Assembly (NCBI GenBank): GCA_903835005.1
Contig: CAILLK010000128.1
Coordinates: forward strand, 25,620-89,619
Direction: 5' to 3'
DNA: 64,000 nucleotides
DNA from: an uncultured Bacteroidota bacterium
Lineage (GTDB): Bacteria; Bacteroidota; Bacteroidia; Chitinophagales; Chitinophagaceae
In this document: positions 25,551 through 33,933 of the stretch, piece by piece
Layout: each line of letters begins with the position of its first letter
Numbering within the stretch: position 1 is the first letter of the stretch
The notes under the pieces: generated by a model
Database searches by the model: none
The model's input: only the letters and a program-made list of their open reading frames with translations
What the model was told of the DNA's origin: nothing
Made by a program: the position numbers and the translations under genes

Positions 25551-26027
25551 ATGAAATACAAGCACTTCATCTTCCTTGCTTTGTTGTTCCTTTGGTTCAA
25601 TGCTTGCAAGCGGCAGTGCACTACCATATTTCTGAACAGGGGTTTGCTGGCAACATATGACTCCCTTACCGACTCAACCGCTTTCATTGTAAAATGTGTA
25701 AAAGGCACCAACTTTTCAAAAGTAAAGGATACCACAACCACACCTATTTATGCAGCTAACCCGGGAGTCAATAACTATGCCCCGATTGGCTACGACTTCT
25801 CAGATGCAGCTTACGACTACCTGGTTACAATTTTGCCGTCGGGAAGAGTTTACAAAATAACCAACATCCATTATGGTGAAGAAAAAGCCAATGAGGGTTG
25901 CGGAGGCAGCAACTGGACCAGTTGTTCTTATGGGTATTCTGTAAATGGAACTGTTTATTTCACAGGAGCGGCATCGCACGATGACAATAATTCAGGCTCG
26001 GGCTCTGTCTCGTTATCGATACAGTGA
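25551..26027 (+). CDS. Hypothetical lipoprotein
   Basis: From the ATG at 25551 the protein has 158 residues: a lipoprotein signal ending LFLWFNACKRQC, with the Cys at about residue 19 as the likely lipidation site. The mature domain is Thr/Asn/Tyr-rich, predicted beta, with a Cys pair in EGCGGSNWTSCSYGYS. An upstream in-frame ATG would only add nine polar residues. It is monocistronic. The family is not recognised. The gap 26028-26258 downstream contains AT-rich DNA only. Confidence 0.55.
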   Translation: MKYKHFIFLALLFLWFNACKRQCTTIFLNRGLLATYDSLTDSTAFIVKCVKGTNFSKVKDTTTTPIYAANPGVNNYAPIGYDFSDAAYDYLVTILPSGRVYKITNIHYGEEKANEGCGGSNWTSCSYGYSVNGTVYFTGAASHDDNNSGSGSVSLSIQ

Positions 26028-26258
26028 CCTTTTACAAGGGGCTAATTTAAAAGATGGCATTAAAATTAGTAACTTTCATTTTGACGTTTATTACACAAAC
26101 TGATAACTTTAAAGATGGAAAATTTCTGATAGTATAGTTTTAATTTTCAGTAACACACTATTTTTATTTTTTTCACACCAGAAAATTCCTTTAGCTTTAT
26201 CCTTTGAAAAATCCCGGCCCCCTCAGCCGAAATAATTCAATCACTACAACAAAAAAAA

Positions 26259-26444
26259 ATGTCCACAAGGAAAAGAATAGCCAGCAAAGTACCGCTTTAC
26301 AAGCTACCCAAAAAACAGGAAGAGCAGGAAGAAATGGATTTGAAAAAAGTAAGGGCAGCCATGCTTAAAGAACTGGATGAAAACAGGAAAAAGCTCAACG
26401 AATGGTATGACACCGAGATGGATAAAAACCTGAAGAAAGCTTAG
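26259..26444 (+). CDS. Small charged helical protein
   Basis: A 61-residue, highly charged protein (Lys/Glu-rich) predicted as one long helix from about residue 18 onward. The N-terminus is basic (MSTRKRIASKVPLYKLPKK). It lies alone. The family is unknown, and the composition would suit a nucleic-acid- or ribosome-associated small protein. Confidence 0.4.
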   Translation: MSTRKRIASKVPLYKLPKKQEEQEEMDLKKVRAAMLKELDENRKKLNEWYDTEMDKNLKKA

Positions 26445-26528
26445 TCGCACTGCCCATAAGCGCCTCATTTTTGGTTAAGCCAATCAGGTTGAAAGAAATT
26501 AAAAATGGTTGCGGAGGGTGGCTTAAAG

Positions 26529-27617
26529 TTATCGCGCATCAAAATCTATAACTACCCGCTCGGTCCTTGGGTGGCTCTGGCAGGTAAGCACATATCCTTG
26601 CTGCACTTCATGTTCATCAAGGGCATAATTTACTTCCATTTCCACCTCGCCTTCCATCACTTTGGCGCGGCAGGTGCAGCACACTCCGCCCTTGCAGGCA
26701 TATGGCAGGTCGGCCCCGCTTTTTAAGGCGGCATCCAGTATACTTTCGCCGTTAAAGGGCACGTCCATATCAAAGGTCACACCATCCAGTGTAATGCTCA
26801 CCTTGCATTTATGTTCTCCGCTGTCTTTATGCCCTTCCACCCATTTTTCGTGGGTCTCCTTGGGCTGGTCGGGAGAGGTAAACAGTTCGATATGCACATT
26901 TGCCTGGGGCATACCCAGATCAATCAATTGCTGGCGCACGGAAAGTATCATTTCTTCAGGCCCGCATATAAAAGCCTCATCAGTATTTTGAATGTCAATC
27001 AGCGATTTGCAGAATTCAGCCACTTTTGGCGCATCTATACGGCCGTTCAGCAAGGGTATATCCATATATTCCCGGCTGATGATGTGGTGAACCCTAAGGC
27101 GCAGCATATATTTATTCTTCATGGCCTCAATAGCTTCCCTGAAGATGATGCTGTTCTTGCTTTTGTTGCCATACACCAGTGTAAAACAACTGTCCGGTTC
27201 TTCTTCCAGCACTGTTTTCATGATGCTCATAACGGGTGTAATACCACTACCCGCCACAAAAGCCAGATACTCTCTGTGCCCGGCCTTTTTATGCTTAATC
27301 ACAAAATTACCCATAGGGGGCATCACTTCAAGCACATCGCCTTTCTGCAGCTTCTCGTTGGCATGTGTCGAAAACTTACCCTGTTCTACTTTTTTTATGG
27401 CTACCCGCAATTCATTTTCGCCCTTGCTCGAGCAGATAGAATAAGACCTGCGGATTTCAGCGCCATCCACATTATGACGAAAAGTAACATACTGGCCCGG
27501 CACGAACCTGAATTTTTCAGCCAGTTCAGCCGGAACCTCCAGCGATACCGATACACAGTCAGCCGTTTCCTGGCGAACATCCTTAACTTTCAGCGGGTAA
27601 AATTGCAGCAAAGACAT
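26529..27617 (-). CDS. paaE: PaaE-type ferredoxin-NADP reductase with 2Fe-2S domain
   Basis: From the ATG at 27617 (MSLLQFYPLKV; a start nine codons earlier is unlikely) the protein has 362 residues. Order: FAD-binding domain with RRSYSICSS, NAD(P)-binding domain with FVAGSGITPVMSI and FICGPEEMI, then a C-terminal plant-type 2Fe-2S domain with CKGGVCCTC and a distal Cys in YVLTCQS. The layout is that of the phenylacetyl-CoA epoxidase reductase PaaE and related oxygenase reductases. It passes electrons from NAD(P)H to an oxygenase. No paaABCD genes are adjacent, so the partner is uncertain, and hutH upstream is unrelated in chemistry. Confidence 0.85.
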   Translation of the reverse strand: MSLLQFYPLKVKDVRQETADCVSVSLEVPAELAEKFRFVPGQYVTFRHNVDGAEIRRSYSICSSKGENELRVAIKKVEQGKFSTHANEKLQKGDVLEVMPPMGNFVIKHKKAGHREYLAFVAGSGITPVMSIMKTVLEEEPDSCFTLVYGNKSKNSIIFREAIEAMKNKYMLRLRVHHIISREYMDIPLLNGRIDAPKVAEFCKSLIDIQNTDEAFICGPEEMILSVRQQLIDLGMPQANVHIELFTSPDQPKETHEKWVEGHKDSGEHKCKVSITLDGVTFDMDVPFNGESILDAALKSGADLPYACKGGVCCTCRAKVMEGEVEMEVNYALDEHEVQQGYVLTCQSHPRTERVVIDFDAR

Positions 27618-27750
27618 AAATGATGGCAAATGTAAGAAAAACAAAACCCTTCTGGAAAAAGAGTATCGATTATCCTATAATGATTATTTAAATATATATA
27701 ATAACACTGTTTTCCTGTAAGAATTATAAAAATCACTCCTGTTACTAATG

Positions 27751-29232
27751 CTATATTTTAGTTAGCTCATCCGGGTCCCTGTCCAGAAACCGCTCTGCAG
27801 CCATTAGTTTTTCATGCATAATCTCATCATGAGCCATAAACGATACTTCCTTTCTGAATGCATTGAAAACATTTTCCAGCGCCGGCGAAGAGGTAAGCGG
27901 CCTGCGCAGCTCCAGCGCCTGGGCGGCAGCAAGCAGTTCTATTGCCAGTACCCGCTGCACATTCATCACCACCCTTCTCAGCTTTGTTACTGCATTGGCG
28001 CCCATACTCACATGGTCTTCCTGCCCGTTGCTGCTCACAATACTGTCTACAGATGCCGGAGTGCAGTATTGCTTGTTCTGGCTCACTATTCCGGCCGCAG
28101 TATAATGGGCAATCATAAAGCCGCTGTTAAGGCCTGCATGGGGCGTAAGAAAAGCAGGCAATCCCCTCTGCCCGCTGATCATAAGGTAGGTTCTTCTTTC
28201 CGATATATTGGCCAGTTCTGCCATAGCTATCGCCAGAAAATCGGCATGGAGCGCCAGCGGCTGCCCGTGAAAATTCCCTCCGCTCATTATAGCGTCCTCC
28301 TCACTGAAAATGATCGGGTTGTCTGTAACGGAGTTAATCTCTGTTTCAACCACTCCTGTTACTGTATCAATCACATCGGCGGTAGCGCCATGCACCTGTG
28401 GTATACACCTGAAAGAATACGGGTCTTGTACCTGCTCCTTGGGCAATTGCTGGATCTGGCTGTCCGTCAGCAGCTTCCTGATCCGCGCTGCTACAGCAAT
28501 CTGACCTTTATGGGGCCGCACCCTGTGTATAGCCGCATTAAATGGCTCCCCCTTTACCATAAATGCCTCCGCCGACATTGCACTGATCACATCTGCCCAA
28601 AGCATGAGCCGTTTTGCAGCCATAAGTGCCCATACCGAGTATGCCCCCATAAACTGGGTACCGTTAAGCAATGCCAGCCCCTCTTTGGCTGCCAGCGATA
28701 CCGGCTGCAATCCTGCCAGTTTCAGTGCCTCTGCGGCAGCCATTTTGCTCCCTTTATACCTTACCCATCCTTTACCAAACAAAGGCAGGCTCATATGCGC
28801 CAGAGGTGCCAGGTCGCCCGATGCACCCAGCGATCCCAGTTCATACACTACAGGGGTTATGCCCAGGTTATAAAAGTCCGTCAGCCTGCCGGTAATCTCT
28901 GATCGCACACCGCTGTAGCCCTGGCTCAACCCATGCACTTTCAGCAACAGCATCAGCCGCACAATTTCATCCGGCACTTCATCTCCCATTCCGCAGGCAT
29001 GCGAACATACCAGGTTTTCCTGCAATTGCGCAAGGTCTTCACTATCTATTCGCACATTGCACAAAGCGCCAAATCCGGTATTTATACCATAATAGCTTTT
29101 GCCGTCTGTAAGTTTGTTATCCAGGTAAGTCCTGTTTGCAGTAATCCGGTCAATTGCCGGTGCAGACAGGGAAATAAGATGATTGCCTTTTTCCTTTAAA
29201 AGATCTATAGAAAGATGCTCAGGTAACTCCAT
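27751..29232 (-). CDS. hutH: Histidine ammonia-lyase
   Basis: A 493-residue enzyme of the expected length. Ala137-Ser138-Gly139 in GSLGASGDLAPLAH forms the MIO prosthetic group. Other conserved parts are YYGINTGFG, the FHGQPLALHADFLA loop, and QNKQYCTPASVDSI with SNGQEDHVSMGANA. It deaminates L-histidine to trans-urocanate, the first step of histidine degradation in the cytoplasm. The other hut genes (hutU, hutI, hutG) are not in the window, so the pathway is dispersed or the enzyme acts alone. Confidence 0.93.
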   Translation of the reverse strand: MELPEHLSIDLLKEKGNHLISLSAPAIDRITANRTYLDNKLTDGKSYYGINTGFGALCNVRIDSEDLAQLQENLVCSHACGMGDEVPDEIVRLMLLLKVHGLSQGYSGVRSEITGRLTDFYNLGITPVVYELGSLGASGDLAPLAHMSLPLFGKGWVRYKGSKMAAAEALKLAGLQPVSLAAKEGLALLNGTQFMGAYSVWALMAAKRLMLWADVISAMSAEAFMVKGEPFNAAIHRVRPHKGQIAVAARIRKLLTDSQIQQLPKEQVQDPYSFRCIPQVHGATADVIDTVTGVVETEINSVTDNPIIFSEEDAIMSGGNFHGQPLALHADFLAIAMAELANISERRTYLMISGQRGLPAFLTPHAGLNSGFMIAHYTAAGIVSQNKQYCTPASVDSIVSSNGQEDHVSMGANAVTKLRRVVMNVQRVLAIELLAAAQALELRRPLTSSPALENVFNAFRKEVSFMAHDEIMHEKLMAAERFLDRDPDELTKI

Positions 29233-29336
29233 AATAAATTTTGGGCTGCAAAGATAATTATTTCCAGGGGTAAATTATCTTAATTACCATATACTTATAT
29301 GAAGGCAGGATATTTGGTCTAAGCCAATATACCGAT

Positions 29337-29867
29337 TCAATGCAGTTCCTGCCCGGCCATATCTTTTTCAATAATGGCTGACAGGTCGCCCTCTATGGTA
29401 GTTTTAACACTTTCTGTAATCCTGCCGGCTTCCAGATCCCCTTTAAACAATATTATAGTAGGCACATTGGTGATCTCATATCTTCTGTGCTCATATCCCG
29501 TAGTGGCTTTGTTGCGGTCTACCCCATACATGGTGAGCGATGCCTCGGGATAATGCGAAACCTGCAGAACCTTGGCCAGCTTTGGTATCAGGTCATGAGA
29601 GTCATCGCACCAGGTGCCCAGGAATACGACCATCCTGTATTGGCGCAGGTAAAATTTCAGCAGGTTCATAGCTTTCTCTCCCGGAACATACTCCTCAATC
29701 CCTTTCTTATACCAGGCAAAAGTAGGTTCTTTGGCAAGGTTCTCCAGGCTCACAACTCCGTTAAATATCAATCCGCCATCCACTGTATCTTTCGTTTCCC
29801 GGTATAGTTTCTGCCCCATTGCAGTTATACTTATTATCATTGCAATCGTTAAAAATATCGTTTTCAT
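29337..29867 (-). CDS. Exported thioredoxin-fold protein lacking the second active-site cysteine
   Basis: From the ATG at 29867 the protein has 176 residues with a signal peptide (MKTIFLTIAMIISITAMGQ); an in-frame ATG 35 codons upstream would bury it. The thioredoxin-like core has VVFLGTWCDDSHDLIPKL, where CDDS replaces CxxC, then VDRNKATTGYEHRRYEITNVPTIILFKG with the cis-Pro region. With one Cys only, it is unlikely to be a dithiol oxidoreductase. It could be a monothiol reductase or a binding protein. It lies downstream of the MerR-type gene on the same strand, 119 bp apart. Confidence 0.75.
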   Translation of the reverse strand: MKTIFLTIAMIISITAMGQKLYRETKDTVDGGLIFNGVVSLENLAKEPTFAWYKKGIEEYVPGEKAMNLLKFYLRQYRMVVFLGTWCDDSHDLIPKLAKVLQVSHYPEASLTMYGVDRNKATTGYEHRRYEITNVPTIILFKGDLEAGRITESVKTTIEGDLSAIIEKDMAGQELH

Positions 29868-29986
29868 TTTCTGATTTTTTATTCCACGCTGGTTCCCAAA
29901 TTTATCATAATCCGGTGAAAAAGAATTCTTAAGAATCAGTCCTAAACAATTAAAATCTTCGCCACAGCTCAATACATGTTCTATCT

Positions 29987-30553
29987 TTAAGGTGTAGTGA
30001 TATGGCTTTGCTTTTGTATCTGATTCCTAATTATCACCAGTTTATTTCTCAGTTGCAGCAACGATTGTTTCAGGTCAATAGTTTCCACGTCCCTTTTATT
30101 TTGCACCTTCAGTTTGGCTTTAGCTCCCGACAGGGTAAAACCACGCTCCTTAACCAGGTGGTGTATTGCCTTTAGTTCCCGCACCAGGTCGGCGGTATAA
30201 AGCCTGTCGCCTTTTCGTGTTGTCCGCACGTTCAGCTTAAATTCGTTGGTCCAGAACCTTATGTGAGAGGTTTTTACACCAAAAAGTGCTGCCACCTCGC
30301 CTATCGAATAGTATTTCTTTTCGCCTTTCCAGTCTTCCGGAAATACAAAATTTTTAACCTCCTCTTCCTTTTCAGGCACCGGTTCCGGAACAGGAGTTGT
30401 TTCAGGTTCTGGCTCTGGTTCTGGTTCAGATGGGGTATTATTTTCAGGCAGGGCCACTTCTTCCTGCTTCTTTTTAGCACGACTGTTGCCTACACCTTTT
30501 ATCAGTTCAGGTACTTCTTCTTCACCAAAGAGTGTTATTATCTTAGCGCTCAT
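29987..30553 (-). CDS. MerR-family transcriptional regulator with long Pro-Glu N-terminal tail
   Basis: A 188-residue protein. The MerR helix-turn-helix lies in the second half (about residues 80-150): YYSIGEVAALFGVKTSHIRFWTNEF, then TRKGDRLYTADLVRELKAIHHLVKERGFTLSGAKAKLK. The N-terminal 75 residues are low complexity with repeated Glu-Pro, encoded by a repetitive GGTTCTGGCT-like tract on the plus strand. There is no ligand-binding Cys set, as usual for this Bacteroidota subtype. Its target is unknown. Confidence 0.88.
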   Translation of the reverse strand: MSAKIITLFGEEEVPELIKGVGNSRAKKKQEEVALPENNTPSEPEPEPEPETTPVPEPVPEKEEEVKNFVFPEDWKGEKKYYSIGEVAALFGVKTSHIRFWTNEFKLNVRTTRKGDRLYTADLVRELKAIHHLVKERGFTLSGAKAKLKVQNKRDVETIDLKQSLLQLRNKLVIIRNQIQKQSHITTP

Positions 30554-30603
30554 TCCTTTGGGTTGTAAAACAGATTTCTATGCAAAGATGAATGATTTAT
30601 AAC

Positions 30604-30646
30604 AAAAAAAAGAAGTTGTCCTGAAAATAAAGGACAACTTCTTTTT
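30604..30646 (-). terminator. Strong terminator of the PpiD/SurA-like gene
   Basis: AGAAGTTGTCCT (30611-30622) pairs perfectly with AGGACAACTTCT (30631-30642). On the minus strand it is followed by eight Ts, directly downstream of the foldase gene. It can also act towards the plus strand (TTTTT). Confidence 0.85.
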
Positions 30647-30678
30647 ATAGTTTAAATTTTATCAATAAAGCCTGGCGA

Positions 30679-32871
30679 CTAAAAATTACCGGCATTATAT
30701 TTTACATCTGCCTGGCGTATTACGCTTGGCTGCAATTGCTGGCTTATAGCGTTCCTTAACTGGCCCTGCTGCGACCTCTGCTGCTGTGGCGCAATCATAT
30801 TCATCAGGTTGTCTGGCACTGCGCTGGCGCTGCGGTTCAATACCGTAATGAAATATACACCGCCATTGCCCTTTATGCCCGGAGAAAGCGTATTGGGCTG
30901 GAATGCAGTATTGAATGCATAACCGGTAAGCCTTGGCTCAAAACCCAAACCTGGTACACCGTTACCCAGGGTTGCCGAATCAGACTGCTGTACCGGCTGG
31001 CCGCTGGCCTGTGCAATAGCATCCAGTGAGCCGGAACTTCCGTATTTCTTGCTGATAGCTTCTGCTTTCTTTTCTTCACGAACTTTCTGTTCCAGCATTG
31101 GCTTATTCGATTCATTCAGTTCGGCCAGGCCTTTGTCCTGAATAGCAGCCAGCTTGGCAACTACATAGCGCTGATCGCCCAACTGGAACACGGGAGATAT
31201 TTCGCCCAGCTTATGGTCATACATCCAGCGGATCACTTCGCGCGATGCTCCCAAGCCCGGAATAGTAAAGTTATTGATCTTCACATTCTCACCAAGCCTT
31301 TTATCCAGGCCCTGCTTTTTGATGGTAGCATCAAATTCTGCCGCAGTAGGGTTTTTGCCTGCAAACTCATTGGCTTTACCATAAATTGCATTCACTGTGC
31401 TGTCGCTCGGCGCCAGGTTTTTGGCTACAGTAGCTATCTGAATTGATGGCCCTGTTCCTTTTTGCTCCAGAATTTCTATATAGTGAATTCCATGATAAGC
31501 CTCGTTAGAAACTTTCACCTGTTTCTTTTCTCCTACTTTTCCTTCAAAAATAAAATCACCAAATTCTTTTGATATACCCGGCCGGTCGCGGAGGGTAAAG
31601 GTATATTCGCCGCCCTTAGCCTTGCTTCCTTCATCTTCTGAATATTTAGCAACAACTGAATCAAAGCTAACACCTGCCGCCAGCTCATGCAATGCGCTGT
31701 CCATTTTCATCTGTGCTGCGCTGTCGGTAGCAATGTCTTTACCGCGATCCTGGGTCCTTATTAATATATGCCTGGCTTTCGCACTATCCGGCAATGTTTT
31801 CCTGTCTATAATTTTAGTCATCCTGTATGCACCATTCTCAAAATAAGGACCATAAACGGTACCTACCGGGAGGCTGTTGATGGTATCTGCAAAGCGCGAC
31901 ATAAAAGTGCGCTTATTTACATAAGCCTCATTGAATGAATTGGCATCATCCGATTTATTGTTTACAAAAGTCTTATTATCCTTGGCATTGGTGAATTCAT
32001 CTTTGATCTGGGTCAGTTGCTCAATGCAACGTGCAGTATCAGCCGAAGAAGGAATAATATCGAACGATACATACTCTATGCTCCTGGTGGGCTGGTCATT
32101 TTCATACATACCCGGATGAGCCTTTATATAAGCCTTCAGGTCATCATCGGTAACCTTGATATCGTTATCGGCCACGCTGGAAAAAGGCACCTTAATATAC
32201 CTCAGTGAGCACATGGAATTTTGTTCGGTAACGTTCTTTTTAGCCAGGTAGGTTGGCGAATAAACAGAACCGGCGAACAGTTCATTGAATTTATTTACCC
32301 TGCTCATGCGCAGTACATAGTCCTTTACCGTGTTCCACTGCTCCATTACTTTGCCCGTAGGGTCATATTTCGCAGGGTCTTCTGAGAATTGTTTTTCAAA
32401 ATACTTTACGCGCTGCGGGTCGAACTGATTGGTTTGCGGGTCGGCAAAAACCTGCTGACCTTCGATCTGGAACTGGCGAACCAGGGGGTCGGCATTTTCG
32501 CCATAGATGAGGTTTTTCTTCTCCTCTTCTGTAGTGAGGATTCCCAGCTTATCGCACTCTTCATTCACCACGGTTTCATACACCGTCATCTGAGCTACCT
32601 GCTCATCCATCTGCGCCCTGGTAGCCTCATCCAGCGGACGGCCCTTGTTGAACATGACATACAGCGTTTCATATTCCTTCATCAGGTGCTGATAATCTTT
32701 AGGGTCAATTTTGGTGCCATTGATTTTCATTACACTCGAATCATGGCCGCTGAAGAAACTGGATATCGAGCCATTGCGGGCGTCGGATACTATAAAGCCT
32801 ACTAGGGCAAGTGCAATTAATCCACCGGCTATTTTACCGAACCTGTTTCTGATAGTTAGTATGACAGACAT
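30679..32871 (-). CDS. Membrane-anchored parvulin-type peptidyl-prolyl isomerase (PpiD/SurA-like)
   Basis: A 730-residue protein. A single N-terminal membrane anchor (about residues 12-28) follows a cytoplasmic stub, then a SurA_N-type chaperone region (about 40-340). The parvulin domain (about 360-470) shows AKARHILIR, SFDSVVAKYSEDEGSKAKGGEYTF and YHGIHYIEILE. A long C-terminal helical part follows and ends in KYNAGNF. It probably assists folding of exported and outer-membrane proteins in the periplasm. It is monocistronic with its own terminator. The adjacent 448 bp (32872-33319) holds no convincing gene but carries the first copy of the tripartite promoter. Confidence 0.88.
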   Translation of the reverse strand: MSVILTIRNRFGKIAGGLIALALVGFIVSDARNGSISSFFSGHDSSVMKINGTKIDPKDYQHLMKEYETLYVMFNKGRPLDEATRAQMDEQVAQMTVYETVVNEECDKLGILTTEEEKKNLIYGENADPLVRQFQIEGQQVFADPQTNQFDPQRVKYFEKQFSEDPAKYDPTGKVMEQWNTVKDYVLRMSRVNKFNELFAGSVYSPTYLAKKNVTEQNSMCSLRYIKVPFSSVADNDIKVTDDDLKAYIKAHPGMYENDQPTRSIEYVSFDIIPSSADTARCIEQLTQIKDEFTNAKDNKTFVNNKSDDANSFNEAYVNKRTFMSRFADTINSLPVGTVYGPYFENGAYRMTKIIDRKTLPDSAKARHILIRTQDRGKDIATDSAAQMKMDSALHELAAGVSFDSVVAKYSEDEGSKAKGGEYTFTLRDRPGISKEFGDFIFEGKVGEKKQVKVSNEAYHGIHYIEILEQKGTGPSIQIATVAKNLAPSDSTVNAIYGKANEFAGKNPTAAEFDATIKKQGLDKRLGENVKINNFTIPGLGASREVIRWMYDHKLGEISPVFQLGDQRYVVAKLAAIQDKGLAELNESNKPMLEQKVREEKKAEAISKKYGSSGSLDAIAQASGQPVQQSDSATLGNGVPGLGFEPRLTGYAFNTAFQPNTLSPGIKGNGGVYFITVLNRSASAVPDNLMNMIAPQQQRSQQGQLRNAISQQLQPSVIRQADVKYNAGNF

Positions 32872-33228
32872 TACTTGTTGATTATGATTTTTTTATTAAG
32901 GACGGCAAATTTATGGGAAATTTCCTGATTTTGTATCCTTATTCATTATTTATCCGGATTTATTTCGAATATAAAAAGTTGTGGTGGATGATAGTTCTTT
33001 ATAAATATAATAATTCTATTGACAACAATTCTCTTAACAAAATTAATCTTGCATCTCTTATCAAGGTAAAAACCCAAACCCAAGCGGAATGCCGATAGAA
33101 CTGCCATGCAATAATCATTTTAATATTCATTTTTCACAATATTTGAATATCAAAAAAATCAACTGAACCCATTATATATATACATCATCAAACTTGCACA
33201 AAGTTCCTGATAACTATAATCCAAAAGG

Positions 33229-33292
33229 TGTGAATTATGTAAATCACCGCTGAAGTATTGTAACGTTTATCCGATTTAAAGGGTCACCTTTA
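33229..33292 (+). promoter_or_regulatory. Tripartite promoter, copy 1 (AraC-type gene)
   Basis: TGTGAATTATGTAA at 33229-33242, 17 nt, GTAAC at 33260-33264, and ACCTTTA at 33286-33292. Here the last interval is one base shorter than in the other copies. It precedes the AraC-type gene start at 33320 by 28 nt. Confidence 0.8.
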
Positions 33293-33319
33293 CATTTATC
33301 TACCCGAAAAAATAATTTA

Positions 33320-33892
33320 TTGAAAATATTTATTAAATACATGGTAAGCGCCCGTTGCAAACTGGCAGTAAAAGAAGAGTTGAAAAAGCTCGGTCTTCAC
33401 TTTATTCTGGTAGAGCTGGGAGAGGTGGATATTATGGAAACCCTGTCGAAAGACCAACTGGAGCAATTAAAACTTGCTTTACTGAGTACCGGGCTTGAGC
33501 TGATGGATGATAAACGGGCAATACTGATAGAAAGGATCAAAACAACTATTATTGAAATGGTGCATCATTCAGATGGGGAAAGCAATGTTAACTTCTCTGA
33601 TTTTCTGAGCAAAAAACTGGATCATAATTATACCTACCTGGCCAATTTATTTTCTGAAGTACAGGGAACAACCATTGAGCAGTTTATGATATCGCATAAG
33701 GTAGAACGGATAAAGGAACTGATTATATATGACGAACTGAACATTACTGAGATTGCCTGGAAAATGAACTACAGCAGTGTAGCACACCTTTCCAACCAGT
33801 TTAAAAAAGTTACCGGACTCACACCTACCCATTTTAAGCAGTTGAAAGATAAAAGGCGTAGCCCGATTGAAGATATAGGAAACCAACAATAA
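33320..33892 (+). CDS. AraC-family regulator with ferredoxin-like N-terminal domain
   Basis: A 190-residue regulator. Residues 1-65 (MKIFIKYMVSARCKLAVKEE and on) look like a small alpha-beta domain with a Cys at position 13; this is a recurrent Bacteroidota type without a cupin. Residues 90-175 form the double helix-turn-helix: TYLANLFSEVQGTTIEQFMISHKVERIKELI and LNITEIAWKMNYSSVAHLSNQFKKVTG. AraC proteins bind direct repeats about 21 bp apart. Exactly such repeats stand before this gene and before nine other units in the next 23 kb. It is therefore the leading candidate regulator of the cluster. The start is TTG at 33320 if read as given; an ATG at residue 8 (33341) is an alternative. The kinase gene follows after 41 bp, probably in one operon. 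Confidence 0.85.
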   Translation: MKIFIKYMVSARCKLAVKEELKKLGLHFILVELGEVDIMETLSKDQLEQLKLALLSTGLELMDDKRAILIERIKTTIIEMVHHSDGESNVNFSDFLSKKLDHNYTYLANLFSEVQGTTIEQFMISHKVERIKELIIYDELNITEIAWKMNYSSVAHLSNQFKKVTGLTPTHFKQLKDKRRSPIEDIGNQQ

Positions 33893-33933
33893 AAACAGAG
33901 ATTAACTGCGTCAGTTAATATAAAAGGAGGAAA

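Noticed and set aside
30360..30450. Repeat tract as a mobile repeat
   Set aside because: It encodes the Glu-Pro-rich tail of the MerR-type regulator and is simple coding low complexity.
32913..33098. A 61-codon frame in the AT-rich gap before the AraC-type gene
   Set aside because: Very AT-rich, no family match and no promoter; it looks like chance.
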